This document shows, piece by piece, positions 53,383 through 62,639 of a stretch of 64,000 nt of DNA (its first letter is position 1; every line of letters starts with the position of its first letter). Both the position numbers and the translations under genes were made by a program. The notes below the pieces were generated by a model. That model saw only the letters and a list, made by a program, of their open reading frames with translations. It was not told the DNA's origin and ran no database searches. This DNA comes from JABFRJ01 sp031374735 (GTDB lineage: Bacteria > Pseudomonadota > Alphaproteobacteria > Rhizobiales > Hyphomicrobiaceae), in assembly GCA_031374735.1 (NCBI GenBank), contig JANMGQ010000237.1:1-64000 (forward strand), written 5' to 3'.

Positions 53383-53443
53383 GCGCAAAGCGTGTACATT
53401 GAGACACACCGCGACCATTGCCTGGTCGCGGCTGGCTTTGCGC
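53383..53443. promoter_or_regulatory. Nested stem-loop upstream of the outer-membrane protein gene
   Basis: GCGCAAAGC (53383-53391) pairs with GCTTTGCGC (53435-53443), enclosing CCGCGACCA (53409-53417) paired with TGGTCGCGG (53423-53431). Two perfect 9-bp stems in 61 bases. It could terminate the secreted-protein gene or lie in the omp leader, since the omp start is 80 bases downstream. Confidence 0.5.
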
Positions 53444-53523
53444 CCCGACATCGCCCCATTGCGCCCCGATTTCGGTCTCAAAGGGCGCCTACCTCGCCGG
53501 TTCGATCAACCGGAGAGGTGCGG

Positions 53524-54243
53524 ATGAACCGACCCATTCTGAAAACGTACACGGCGCGCACGTCAGCTCTTGGATTTTGCATCAGCGCAGCCGCCTTCGC
53601 CGCGGCCTTGCTCGGGCCAGCCCAAGCGGCCGATCTCGGCGGGATGAAGGGCGGCTATCCGCCGCCCGTCGAGCCACGCCTGAACATCGAACGGTGGACA
53701 GGTTTCTATCTGGGCGCCGCCTTGAGCGGGAACGCCGCGCGAACCGGCATTGACGGTGATTTCGGGGCAGACAAGGTCTTTGCCCGCGGCTTCGACGCCA
53801 GCATCCTGGCCGGCTACAACTGGCAGGCGGGCCGCATGGTCTACGGCCTTGAAACCGATATCGGCAAAGGTCGCCTCAAGGCTGGCCGCGACAACGGCAT
53901 CGACAGCTACTCGACCGATTTCGGCGTTCAGGGCTCCATCCGCGCGCGGGCGGGCTATCTCGTCACGCCCTCATTCATGGTCTACGCGACGGGTGGATTC
54001 GCCTACGCGCATTCCAAGATCAGCAACGACGCCATTGCCGGTGACACGACGAAACAATGGTTCACCGGTTGGCAAGGTGGCGTCGGCACCGAGCTGAAGC
54101 TTGACCCGCGTTGGTCGCTCCGGCTCGAGTATCTCTACACCGACTATGGCGCCAAGACGATCACCGGGCCCGTATCTGGGCTGACAAACACGTTCGACCC
54201 GACCATGCATACGGTGCGGGCCGGTCTGACGTTCAAGTTCTGA
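53524..54243 (+). CDS. Outer-membrane beta-barrel protein (Omp25/Omp31 family)
   Basis: 239 residues from ATG 53524, behind GGAGAGG. Signal peptide (about residues 1-35, with LGPAQAAD near the cut). Mature chain alternates polar/apolar in strands such as RWTGFYLGAALSGNAARTG, LAGYNWQAGRMVYGLETDIG, WSLRLEYLYTDYGAKTI and ends in RAGLTFKF with the C-terminal aromatic of porins. Family typical of Rhizobiales and Brucella. Followed by a strong terminator. Confidence 0.86.
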   Translation: MNRPILKTYTARTSALGFCISAAAFAAALLGPAQAADLGGMKGGYPPPVEPRLNIERWTGFYLGAALSGNAARTGIDGDFGADKVFARGFDASILAGYNWQAGRMVYGLETDIGKGRLKAGRDNGIDSYSTDFGVQGSIRARAGYLVTPSFMVYATGGFAYAHSKISNDAIAGDTTKQWFTGWQGGVGTELKLDPRWSLRLEYLYTDYGAKTITGPVSGLTNTFDPTMHTVRAGLTFKF

Positions 54244-54311
54244 TCCTGCGCGCTGATCCGCGCGTGGCGGCCGGTTCCCCGCAGGGGAGTCGCCATGCGC
54301 CACTAAAAACG

Positions 54312-54348
54312 AAAAAGGCGGCTCCTCGCGAGGGGAGCCGCCTTTTTT
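54312..54348. terminator. Rho-independent terminator, probably bidirectional
   Basis: GGCGGCTCC (54317-54325) pairs with GGAGCCGCC (54334-54342) and is followed by TTTTTT; AAAAA precedes it, giving a T-run on the other strand. It sits between the omp stop and the convergent vWA-protein stop, so it can end both transcripts. Confidence 0.9.
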
Positions 54349-54387
54349 GCTTGCGTGGTGCAGGACGCAGGCAGATTAATCAGTCCA

Positions 54388-55827
54388 TCATTTCATAATA
54401 CGGATCGACGAGATCTTCAGCGCGATGTCGCGGAAGGCCATGCGCAGGGCATCACCCGTCGTGGCATCGTAGTAGTGCGAGGCGTCTGTTGCGCAGGCCT
54501 GCAACATCGTCTTGGCGGCGGTCGAGACCTGGAAGCCCACAGTATAGACTTCGATGCCGGTCGCCTTGATGTTCGTGCACAACTGCTCGGCCTGCGTCTG
54601 CGATCCGTTGGCAGAGTACTGCGTGTTGTAATCACCGTCAGTCATCAGAACGGCGATCTTGCGCAGCTTACCCGTCGGGATCTTGTCGTAGCCCTCGGCT
54701 TGGCTGTCTGACGGCCAGATCGAGTTCCACTTCGGAGACAGCGCATACCAAGCCCAGGCGGTGCCGAGATGGCCGGCGGTGGCGCCGCCCGCAGTTAACG
54801 CATCGACCCGCGCCTTGAGGGCTGTCTTGTCCTTCGAGAGCGCAATGATGGCCTCACTTGCGCTCGGATCGCTGGAGCCACAGGTGCCACCGGTGTTATA
54901 GTTGCTGCCGCTGGTGCCGCCGTTGACCTGGTTGTTGGCGCCGATCCACTTGTTGGTGCCTGGCGCTTCATCTGTGTACTGCTCTGTGCCAATGCGCTCG
55001 GTGACGCACGGGATCAGTTTGCTGGTGCCACTGGTGGCAGCTTGGCCTGTCACTGCCGCGGCGTAACTGCCGACGTTCACCTTGGCGGAGAACGGCAGCA
55101 CTGCGACGCGCGACTTGACCTTGCTCTGGTCATTCCAGACCACGATATCGATCAAATCCTTGGACGCCAGTTTGAGATCGCTCAACTTGGTGCCGCTCAT
55201 CGAGCCGGTGATGTCCATCATCAGTGCGGTTTCGACGTTGGTGTCCTTGTTGTTCCCGCCGGCCTGAACGATCGAGGTCGAAGTGATCTCGAGCTTCTGG
55301 CACTGCCAGCCGCTTGCGGCGCAGGCTGCAGGTGCGCCCGACTGGACGGCCTTGGTCGACAGCGCGGAAGCGGCGCTCAGGAACGGGGTCTGAACCCACT
55401 GCGTCACGGTCCAGGTCAGTTCGGTCTTGGCACCGTTTGAGCTGTAGGCAACTGATTCAGCTCCAGAGATCGCGTTCTTGACCTGAGTCTTGTGCGCGTT
55501 CCAGAACGATGACGCTGCCGTCTGAGCAACCGTATCGAGGCTGCCTGTTGCACCCTGGGTTGCCTTGGCGCCGGCCAGCGCTGCGTTATCGAGCATGCCC
55601 TGGGTTTGCTGGCGAACAGCCACAACCCGTGCCATGTCCACGGCAAAGCCGACCAGCATCACGCATGGGATGGCCATCAGGCCGAACACCATGGCGACAG
55701 CGCCTTCCTCGTCGCGCAAGAAGCGCGAGCGCAGTGCTGCAAGAGACGTCGCTGGCCGGCGCGGTGACGCCGGCTCCACTTGTCGCATTGCGGGGGCTGC
55801 ACGCCCCTCATCCCCTAGAACACCCAT
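54388..55827 (-). CDS. TadG-like von Willebrand factor A protein
   Basis: 479 residues from ATG 55827 behind a strong AGGAGG. N-terminal TadE/TadG-type anchor (about 42-65, GAVAMVFGLMAIPCVMLVGF, with conserved FxVDMARV). Later a vWA domain with MIDAS-like DITGSMSG and MTDGDYNT, TVGFQVSTAAKTMLQACAT toward the end. Related to TadG of tight-adherence pili, but no other tad gene is near. It is probably a stand-alone surface or secreted adhesion-type protein. Preceded by an AT-rich promoter region. Confidence 0.8.
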   Translation of the reverse strand: MGVLGDEGRAAPAMRQVEPASPRRPATSLAALRSRFLRDEEGAVAMVFGLMAIPCVMLVGFAVDMARVVAVRQQTQGMLDNAALAGAKATQGATGSLDTVAQTAASSFWNAHKTQVKNAISGAESVAYSSNGAKTELTWTVTQWVQTPFLSAASALSTKAVQSGAPAACAASGWQCQKLEITSTSIVQAGGNNKDTNVETALMMDITGSMSGTKLSDLKLASKDLIDIVVWNDQSKVKSRVAVLPFSAKVNVGSYAAAVTGQAATSGTSKLIPCVTERIGTEQYTDEAPGTNKWIGANNQVNGGTSGSNYNTGGTCGSSDPSASEAIIALSKDKTALKARVDALTAGGATAGHLGTAWAWYALSPKWNSIWPSDSQAEGYDKIPTGKLRKIAVLMTDGDYNTQYSANGSQTQAEQLCTNIKATGIEVYTVGFQVSTAAKTMLQACATDASHYYDATTGDALRMAFRDIALKISSIRIMK

Positions 55828-55894
55828 TGATGCCTCCTGATACGGTTTTCGTCCTGCAAGACGGAAACTATCGGAGGCAGATTTAAAAACAGTA

Positions 55895-55985
55895 AATGAC
55901 GCGGAATGTCGAAATCTTTTTCATTTCTATTTTGAATTCAATTCAAATAAAATTTGGTCGTTCTGTTTTATTCTTTTTTGACCAT
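55895..55985. promoter_or_regulatory. AT-rich island upstream of the vWA gene
   Basis: About 90 bases with long A/T runs (TTTTTCATTT, AATTCAATTCAAATAAAA, TTTATTCTTTTTTG), unlike the GC-rich window. It lies 68-158 bases before the start codon. It could hold a promoter or silencer-binding site; no single consensus promoter stands out. Confidence 0.5.
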
Positions 55986-56067
55986 GCTGAAGCCGTCTGT
56001 TCGCCTGGGGAGGGATGCAAGAAAAGCGCCTGTTTTGTTGCAGTACGTGCGATTTTCCATGGGCTGA

Positions 56068-56095
56068 TTGGTGTCTGACCGAGGTCAGACACCAA
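56068..56095. promoter_or_regulatory. Perfect 13-bp palindrome after tyrS
   Basis: TTGGTGTCTGACC (56068-56080) and GGTCAGACACCAA (56083-56095) around GA. It lies 17 bases beyond the tyrS stop, with no T-run on that strand. It could be a processing or protein-binding site rather than a standard terminator. Confidence 0.55.
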
Positions 56096-56111
56096 GGCCG
56101 CAGCGCTCATC

Positions 56112-57371
56112 TCACGTCTTCGGTCTCAACAGCACGTGGCGCTTCTTGCCGAGTGAAAGTTTGATGGCGCCGGCAACAGTGGCGTCGGCAAGTGTCAGGA
56201 CGCGTTTCTCGTCCGTCAGCGTTTCATCGTTGACCTTCAAGCCGCCGCCTTGAATTTGCCGCCGCGCTTCACTGTTGGATTTGACCAGCTCCGATTGCAC
56301 GAAGGCCTGCAGAACGCCGACGCCCTCAGCCAGGACAGCGTATGGCATCGTCACGGTCGGTAGATCGTCAGCCGTTGCGCCTTGCTCGAAGGTTTTGCGC
56401 GCGGTCTCGGCTGCGGCCTCGGCTTTTGGCCGGCCATGGATCAGCGCGGTTGCCTCTGTTGCCAGCGCTTTCTTGGCATCGTTGATCTCGTTGCCGGCGA
56501 GCGCCCCGAGGCGGCGCACCTCGGCCATAGGCAGCGTCGTGAACAGGCCGAGCAGCTTGGCCACATCGGCGTCCTCGCAATTGCGCCAGTATTGCCAGAA
56601 GTCATAGGCGCTCATCTGCGCTTCGTTGAGCCACACGGCCCCTTGTGCGGTCTTGCCCATCTTTGCGCCGGATGCGGTCGTCAGCAGCGGCGTGGTCAGC
56701 GCGAACAGCTGATGCTTGAGCCCCATGCGGCGGCCAAGGTCCACGCCGTTGACGATGTTGCCCCACTGGTCCGAGCCGCCCATTTGGCAGTTGCAGCCCG
56801 TGCGCTTGGCGAGCTCGACGAAGTCGTAGCTCTGGGCGACCATGTAGTTGAACTCGATGAAGCTCATCTCCTGCTCGCGCTCGAGGCGCAGTCTCACGCT
56901 GTCCATGGTCAGCATGCGGTTGACTGAGAAATGCCGGCCGACTTCGCGCAGCATGTCGATCCACTTCAAGTCGACCAGCCAGTCGGCATTGTCGACCATG
57001 ATGGCGTCTTTTTCACCTGCCCCGAAGTTCAACACCTTGGCGAACACGCCCTTGATGGCCGCTTTGTTGGCGTCGATCTCTTCGATGGCACGCAGCGCGC
57101 GCCCCTCCTCTTTGCCAGAGGGATCGCCGATGCGCGTGGTGCCGCCGCCCATCAATGCGATCGGTTTGTTGCCGGTGACTTGCAGCCAGTGCAGCATCAT
57201 CATGGAGATGAAGTTGCCGATGTGCAGCGACGGCGCGGTGCAATCATAGCCGACATAGGCGACGGCTTTGCCCTTGGCCGCGACAGCGTCGAGGCCGGCG
57301 AAATCCGAGCACTGGTGAATGAATCCGCGCTCTTCGAGCACGTTCAGGAAGTCGGAAGTGTATTTGGCCAT
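56112..57371 (-). CDS. tyrS: Tyrosyl-tRNA synthetase TyrS
   Basis: 419 residues from ATG 57371. Class I features: YVGYDCTAPSLHIGNF (HIGH-like HIGN at 50-53), GGSDQWGNIVNGVDLG and KMGKTAQGAVWLNEAQ (KMSKS variant KMGKT), then an S4 RNA-binding domain at the C-terminus (SEARRQIQGGGLKVNDETLTD). It charges tRNA-Tyr. Divergent from DUF952; the 245-base gap upstream shows no T-box or other leader. Confidence 0.95.
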   Translation of the reverse strand: MAKYTSDFLNVLEERGFIHQCSDFAGLDAVAAKGKAVAYVGYDCTAPSLHIGNFISMMMLHWLQVTGNKPIALMGGGTTRIGDPSGKEEGRALRAIEEIDANKAAIKGVFAKVLNFGAGEKDAIMVDNADWLVDLKWIDMLREVGRHFSVNRMLTMDSVRLRLEREQEMSFIEFNYMVAQSYDFVELAKRTGCNCQMGGSDQWGNIVNGVDLGRRMGLKHQLFALTTPLLTTASGAKMGKTAQGAVWLNEAQMSAYDFWQYWRNCEDADVAKLLGLFTTLPMAEVRRLGALAGNEINDAKKALATEATALIHGRPKAEAAAETARKTFEQGATADDLPTVTMPYAVLAEGVGVLQAFVQSELVKSNSEARRQIQGGGLKVNDETLTDEKRVLTLADATVAGAIKLSLGKKRHVLLRPKT

Positions 57372-57616
57372 GGGGAGCGTCCGTGCGGTGTGGGCGTCGT
57401 GGGTATTCGCGCAAGGCAACGTCCCGCGCGGCAGGTGCCGGGCGTTTGGGCAGGATCTCGTGGAAGTCATCACAAAGATCGGACAGCATCAAACCGCGCA
57501 GGCAGCGTCAGAGGGCGCGGCGGTATCGATAGGACGGGGCTGTCGAACAGGTGGTCATCCTGTGTCACTAATGATAACCGCAGCCACCGTCAACTCGCGT
57601 GCCCCGCCGAGGCCCC

Positions 57617-57961
57617 ATGCCGCTGATTTACAAGATCGCCGACACGCCGCTTTGGCACGCAGCTGTCGCCGCCAGTCGCTTCGACGGCTCAGCACATGAC
57701 GTGCGCGACGGGTTCATCCATTTCTCGACCGCAACTCAAGCCCGCGAAACCGCCGCGAAGCATTTCGCCGGACAGAGCGGTCTCGTGTTGGCGGCGATCG
57801 ACACGACGACGCTGGGGGCTGCCCTGAAGTGGGAGGCCTCGCGGGGCGGGGATCTGTTTCCGCACCTCTATGCGCCGCTGCCGATGAGCGCTGTTGCGTG
57901 GTCTAAGCCCCTGCCGGTCGGCGCCGATGGCCTGCACGTATTCCCGCTGGAGATGGTGTGA
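57617..57961 (+). CDS. DUF952 protein
   Basis: 114 residues from ATG 57617. Family pattern: ADTPLWHAAVAASRFDGSAHDVRDGFIHFSTATQ and LHVFPLEMV. DUF952 proteins resemble small enzymes of the ADP-ribosyltransferase-like type, often beside pyrD in alphaproteobacteria. Its stop overlaps the pyrD start by one base (TGATG). Confidence 0.8.
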   Translation: MPLIYKIADTPLWHAAVAASRFDGSAHDVRDGFIHFSTATQARETAAKHFAGQSGLVLAAIDTTTLGAALKWEASRGGDLFPHLYAPLPMSAVAWSKPLPVGADGLHVFPLEMV

Positions 57962-59055
57962 TGCTGAAGGGCCTGCTCAATCTGACGCGAACTGCGCTCT
58001 TCTCGCTGGAACCCGAGCAAGCCCATGAGGTGTCGCTCAAGGCGTTGGAGGCCGGCCTCTATCCCGGCGACCCGACGCCAGCGGACCCGCGCCTGGCGCA
58101 AACAGTCTACGGTCTGCAATTCTCAAACCCGATCGGCATTGCCGCCGGCTACGACAAGGATGCACGGGTGCCCAATGCGGTGCTCGGTGTCGGCTGCGGC
58201 TTTGCCGAGGTGGGCACGATCACGCCAAAGCCGCAGATCGGAAATCCCAAGCCGCGCGTGTTTCGGCTTGTCTCAGATCATGCCGTCATCAACCGCCTTG
58301 GCTTCAACAATGGGGGGCACGCCGCAGCGCTGGCACGGCTTGAGGCACGGCCGAAGCGCGGCATCGTCGGGGTCAACATCGGGGCCAATAAGGATACTGA
58401 GGACAAGGCGGCCGACTATGTGCTCGGCCTTGAAACGTTCAATGCCCTGGCGAGTTACTTCGCCGTCAACATCTCATCGCCCAACACGCCAGGCTTACGC
58501 GATCTGCAGGCGCCGGCGGCCCTGGATGCCCTGCTCGGTCGTGTGATGGCGGCGCGTGAAAAACTCGTCGCCGGAGGCGCGCCGAAGCGGCCGATCGTCG
58601 TCAAAATCGCGCCTGATATTGCAGAGGCTGATTTGCCGGCGATCGTCGAGCGCATGATCGCCCACAACGTCGACGGCATCGCCGTGTCGAACACGACGCT
58701 GGCGCGCACCGGACTGCGCGATCAGATCACGGCGCGCGAGGCCGGCGGCCTGTCCGGCCGTCCGCTGTTCCATCGCTCGACGGTGACGCTGGCGCGTGTG
58801 CATCAACTGACGGGCGGCAAGACCCCGCTGATCGGTATCGGTGGCATCGATAGCGGCGCGACGGCGGTGGCGAAAATCGAGGCTGGTGCAACGCTGGTAC
58901 AACTCTATACCGGCCTGATGTATGAAGGCCCCGGTCTTATAGGTGGCATCAAGACAGCCTTGTCAGCAACGCTGGAACGCGAGAAGCTTGCCGGCATCGG
59001 CGCCCTGGTCGGGCGTCGCGCGGCCGAGTGGGCCGGCAAAGCCATCGACGCGTGA
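57961..59055 (+). CDS. pyrD: Dihydroorotate dehydrogenase (quinone) PyrD
   Basis: 364 residues from ATG 57961, with a GTG three bases earlier as alternative. N-terminal helix LFSLEPEQAHEVSLKALEAG binds the membrane; AAGYDKDARVPNA, FNNGGHAAALARLEARPKRG and NISSPNTPGLRDLQ (catalytic Ser) follow. Class 2, so it couples dihydroorotate oxidation to the quinone pool in pyrimidine synthesis. Confidence 0.95.
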   Translation: MLKGLLNLTRTALFSLEPEQAHEVSLKALEAGLYPGDPTPADPRLAQTVYGLQFSNPIGIAAGYDKDARVPNAVLGVGCGFAEVGTITPKPQIGNPKPRVFRLVSDHAVINRLGFNNGGHAAALARLEARPKRGIVGVNIGANKDTEDKAADYVLGLETFNALASYFAVNISSPNTPGLRDLQAPAALDALLGRVMAAREKLVAGGAPKRPIVVKIAPDIAEADLPAIVERMIAHNVDGIAVSNTTLARTGLRDQITAREAGGLSGRPLFHRSTVTLARVHQLTGGKTPLIGIGGIDSGATAVAKIEAGATLVQLYTGLMYEGPGLIGGIKTALSATLEREKLAGIGALVGRRAAEWAGKAIDA

Positions 59056-59121
59056 CAATCGACGCGTGACGACCGTCAGGCCTGAACAGGACGCGGCGCA
59101 TGTTTGCCGCTGGAGAGACAT

Positions 59122-59490
59122 ATGCGCATTCTGGCTATCATCCTGACGCTCCTGGTCATCGTGTCTCACGTTGGCTTCGCCGTGGCCGAGATGCTGTATT
59201 GGCAGCACCCCATGGTCATGGCGCGGTTTGGCACGACGCCCGAGTTCGCCAAGGCGTCGGCCGTGCTGGCGGCCAATCAGGGCATCTACAACGCGTTGTT
59301 CGCCGCGGCGATCCTGTTCGCGCTGGTGACATGGAACCGCGCGATGTTGCTGGTTTTGCTCGCCTGTATCGTCGGTGCCGGCCTTTATGGCGCCTACAGC
59401 GTCAAGCCGACGATCGCGCTGGTACAGTCGCTGCCGGCTGCCTTGGCATTCATCACCACGTGGATGTCTGGCCGCGCCTCTGCAACCTGA
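59122..59490 (+). CDS. DUF1304 membrane protein
   Basis: 122 residues from ATG 59122 behind TGGAGAGAC. Four helices; the family motif is AVAEMLYWQHPMVMARFGTT near the start and LAANQGIYNALFAAAILF after it. No function known. Confidence 0.78.
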   Translation: MRILAIILTLLVIVSHVGFAVAEMLYWQHPMVMARFGTTPEFAKASAVLAANQGIYNALFAAAILFALVTWNRAMLLVLLACIVGAGLYGAYSVKPTIALVQSLPAALAFITTWMSGRASAT

Positions 59491-59548
59491 TGAAGCACCT
59501 CGTCCGATTTTACATGAGGGCGGGCAGCATTCCCTCTATCGAGGGTGT

Positions 59549-60667
59549 ATGAAAGCTCCTGACGACTTTGAAATCTTCCTCGTCTCGGCCCCTGGTCTTG
59601 AGGAGATGCTGTGCGCCGAAGCCGTTGAACGCGGCTTCGCCTCGCCGCGCGCGGTGCCGGGGGGCGTCAAGATCCGCGGCCATTGGCCCGATGTCTGGCG
59701 GGCGAACTATGAAATGCGCGGGGCGACGCGCGTGCTGGCGCGTATCGATAGCTTTCAGGTGGAAACGTTTGAAAAGCTGGAACGCCGCGGGCGCCGGGTG
59801 CCTTGGGCCAAGGTCCTGCGCCGCGACGTGCCCGTGAGCATCGACGTCACCTGCAACCAGTCGCGCCTGTTTCACACCGGCGCCGTGGCCGAACGGCTCG
59901 AAGGTGCCATCCGCGACAAGGCCTGCACCGCCGTAGCGAAAGATGCGCCCGTCACAGTCATGGTGCGGCTCGACAACAACATCTGCACCATCAGCGTCGA
60001 TACATCGGGCGAACTGCTGCACAAGCGCGGGCATAAGCACGGCGTGCATCGCGCGCCGATGCGCGAGACGATGGCCGCGCTGTTCCTGCGCCAGTGTGGC
60101 TATGATGGCATTGAGCCTGTGCTCGATCCCATGTGCGGCTCGGGTACGTTTGTCATCGAGGCGGCCGAGATCGCAGCGGGCTTGCCGGCGGGCCGTGCGC
60201 GCAGCTTTGCTTTCGAGCACCTCGCCACCTTTGATCCGGCAGCCTGGCAACAGGCGCGCGGAGCCTTGCCACCAGCCACGACACCTCCCCTCCGCTTCTA
60301 TGGCAGCGATCGTGATGACGACGCCATCGCCATGAGCCGCGCGAATGCGCAGGCGGCCGGTGTGATGGCGTTCACCACGTTCAAACAGCAGACGGTGGCA
60401 GATCTCACGCCGCCGGACGGGCCACCAGGGCTGGTCATTTTAAATCCGCCCTATGGCGATCGGATCGGCGACAAGGAACGGCTGTCGGCGCTCTATGCGG
60501 CGTTGGGGCGAATTTTGATGCAGCGGTTCGCGGGGTGGCGCGTTGGCCTCGTGACCAGCGAAAAGCCGCTGGCTTATGCCACTGGGCTGCCGTTCCAGCC
60601 GCCGGCTGCGCCTGTTTCGCATGGCGGCCTGCGCGTGACGCTGTTTCGGACTGAGGCGCTGGCGTAG
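59549..60667 (+). CDS. Class I SAM-dependent RNA methyltransferase (RlmL/RlmK-like N-6/THUMP type)
   Basis: 372 residues from ATG 59549. Reads FEIFLVSAPGLEEMLCAEAV at the N-terminus, a THUMP-like domain (about 45-155), then the methyltransferase with DPMCGSGTFVIEAAE and VILNPPYGDRIGDKERL (NPPY motif). Methylates 23S rRNA or tRNA. Site and partner genes cannot be stated from sequence alone. Confidence 0.85.
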   Translation: MKAPDDFEIFLVSAPGLEEMLCAEAVERGFASPRAVPGGVKIRGHWPDVWRANYEMRGATRVLARIDSFQVETFEKLERRGRRVPWAKVLRRDVPVSIDVTCNQSRLFHTGAVAERLEGAIRDKACTAVAKDAPVTVMVRLDNNICTISVDTSGELLHKRGHKHGVHRAPMRETMAALFLRQCGYDGIEPVLDPMCGSGTFVIEAAEIAAGLPAGRARSFAFEHLATFDPAAWQQARGALPPATTPPLRFYGSDRDDDAIAMSRANAQAAGVMAFTTFKQQTVADLTPPDGPPGLVILNPPYGDRIGDKERLSALYAALGRILMQRFAGWRVGLVTSEKPLAYATGLPFQPPAAPVSHGGLRVTLFRTEALA

Positions 60668-60671
60668 GCGT

Positions 60672-61511
60672 CTATTCCGCCTTCGTGCGGCGGAACTCCT
60701 GGCCGAGCGATTGCCAGATGTGGGAATAGAGGCGGCCGAATTCGTCGGTTTCACGCAGTGCCACAGGATCTCGCGGGCGAGGGAAGGGTACCTCGAAATC
60801 CTCCTTTAGCCGCCCCGGACGTGCAGATAGCAGGATAATGCGGCTCGCCAGAGTCAGGGCTTCGCCGAGGTCGTGGGTGACGAACAGCACGGTTTGGCGC
60901 TCGCGCTCCCAGATCTCGAGCAGCGTCTTGTGCATCTCGAGCTTGGTGTGCGTATCAAGCGCGCCGAACGGCTCGTCCATGAGCAGGATTTCGGGCTCCA
61001 TGATCAGCGTGCGCATCAGCGCCACGCGCTGACGCATCCCGCCGGAAAGCATGCGCGGAAAGCTCTTTTCAAAGCCCGTCAGGCCAGCCTTGTTGATGGC
61101 GTCTGTTACCTTTGCAGCGCGCTGCTCTTTCGCCACGCCAGCGATTTCGAGACCATAGCCGATGTTGCGCTCGACCGTGCGCCAGGGGAAAACCGTGTCG
61201 CGCTGGAAGACGTAGCCGACCTTGCGGTTGATCTGGCCGTGCTCGACGGGGTCCTGATCGATCCGGATCTTGCCGCCGCTCTTGGTCAAGAGACCGGCGA
61301 CCATGTTGAGGATCGTGCTCTTGCCGCAACCGGACGGGCCGAGCAGTGCCACGAACTCACCCTGACGCACATCGAACGACACATTGTCGACGGCGGTCAC
61401 GGCCCCTGGGCCCGTGCCGTAAACCTTGTCGAGCGCTTCAACGGTGATGCGGGTCGGCCCCGTGGCGCTGGACGTGCGTGTTGCGGCGGTATTCACGGCC
61501 GTGTCCCTCAT
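60672..61511 (-). CDS. NitT/TauT-type ABC transporter ATPase without adjacent permease
   Basis: 279 residues. Walker A GPSGCGKST, signature LSGGMRQRVALMRT, Walker B ILLMDEPFGALDTHTK, and Q-loop YVFQRDTVFPW. The start overlaps the N-formylglutamate amidohydrolase stop by four bases. No permease or binding protein is in the window, so it either belongs to genes elsewhere or powers a transporter for the same pathway as its neighbour. Confidence 0.83.
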   Translation of the reverse strand: MRDTAVNTAATRTSSATGPTRITVEALDKVYGTGPGAVTAVDNVSFDVRQGEFVALLGPSGCGKSTILNMVAGLLTKSGGKIRIDQDPVEHGQINRKVGYVFQRDTVFPWRTVERNIGYGLEIAGVAKEQRAAKVTDAINKAGLTGFEKSFPRMLSGGMRQRVALMRTLIMEPEILLMDEPFGALDTHTKLEMHKTLLEIWERERQTVLFVTHDLGEALTLASRIILLSARPGRLKEDFEVPFPRPRDPVALRETDEFGRLYSHIWQSLGQEFRRTKAE

Positions 61512-62413
61512 TCCGCCGCTTCGCGCTGAACATCGAGACGCGGCAGTGCCTCCGCGAGGCGTGCCGTCAGATGATCGATGACCGAGGTCAGCGGACCGAA
61601 GCCCTGCGTACGCGTCAGCATCTGTTCGTCGAGATAGAGGGCGCGATTGATCTCAATCTGTATCGCATGCACGCGCGAGGTGGGTTTGCCGTAGTGCTCG
61701 GTAATAAAGCCGCCAGCGTAGGGCCGATTGAGCTGCACATCATAGCCAAGCCCTGTCAGGCAATCGCGCACAAGGCGCGTGTAGCGCTGGTCGCTTGAGG
61801 CGCCAAAACGGTCGCCGATGACAAAATGCGGCCGCTGACTGTTCGGCTGGCCCGAATTGGTCGACGGCATGGAGTGACAGTCGATCAGCAGCGCCATGCC
61901 AAAGCGGCGGCGGGTTTGTTCAAGCAATCCGGTCAGCATGTGATGGAACGGACGATACAACAGCTCGATGCGTTCAAAACCAAGCGCGAGCGGCAGGCGC
62001 TCGGCGTAGATCTCCTCGCCATCAGAGACGATGCGCGGGATGGTGCCAAGCCCACCGACGACGCGCACGGACTGGGTGTTTGCAAACGCAGGTGGCCGCT
62101 CGACGAACAGTTCCGGGTCCAGCTCGTAGGGCTCGCGGTTGGCGTCCACGTAGGCGCGCGGAAAGCGGGCCGCGATCATCGGCGCACCGTGGCGGACGAC
62201 GCCAGCAAACAGCTCATCGACGTAGCAATCTTCACTCTTGCGCAAAGTGTGCGCATCGAGCCGGCTCGCGGACAAGAGCGCGCGCGGGTAGACGCGGCCT
62301 GAATGGGGAGAGCAGAACACAAGCGGTGTGCGCTGGAAGCGCGGTTCGCTCAACTCGAACGGCGGTGTCAGTTCAGCGACGATGGAGGCGCGCTCGGCTG
62401 CGATCATGCCCAT
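61508..62413 (-). CDS. N-formylglutamate amidohydrolase-family protein (HutG-like)
   Basis: 301 residues from ATG 62413. Family pattern: PLVFCSPHSGRVYPRAL, DVYVDELFAG-like CYVDELFAGVVRHGAPMIAARFPR, and IDCHSMPST with a conserved His. In histidine degradation it hydrolyses N-formyl-glutamate; the family also contains formyl-amino acid hydrolases in hydantoin or carbamoyl pathways. It lies head-to-head with a hydantoinase gene, which supports such a role. Confidence 0.84.
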   Translation of the reverse strand: MGMIAAERASIVAELTPPFELSEPRFQRTPLVFCSPHSGRVYPRALLSASRLDAHTLRKSEDCYVDELFAGVVRHGAPMIAARFPRAYVDANREPYELDPELFVERPPAFANTQSVRVVGGLGTIPRIVSDGEEIYAERLPLALGFERIELLYRPFHHMLTGLLEQTRRRFGMALLIDCHSMPSTNSGQPNSQRPHFVIGDRFGASSDQRYTRLVRDCLTGLGYDVQLNRPYAGGFITEHYGKPTSRVHAIQIEINRALYLDEQMLTRTQGFGPLTSVIDHLTARLAEALPRLDVQREAAE

Positions 62414-62639
62414 ATCCGTCCCACGCGCGCGCCCCTTTTTGTTCCTGTGCCACTCTGGCTGCCCCACTGCGGGGACAGTGCCAAGCGGCGAGGCGGCTGT
62501 CCAGCATCCGTTGGGTACATCCGTTACGTCGCCGGAACCTCGTGCCACAGGCGCGGCCGCAAGGGCGGGATTGCCGATAGGTGAACATGGGCCATAAGTG
62601 TTAGACCCCTCCCGCGCCGTGAGCACGAACAATTCGAGC

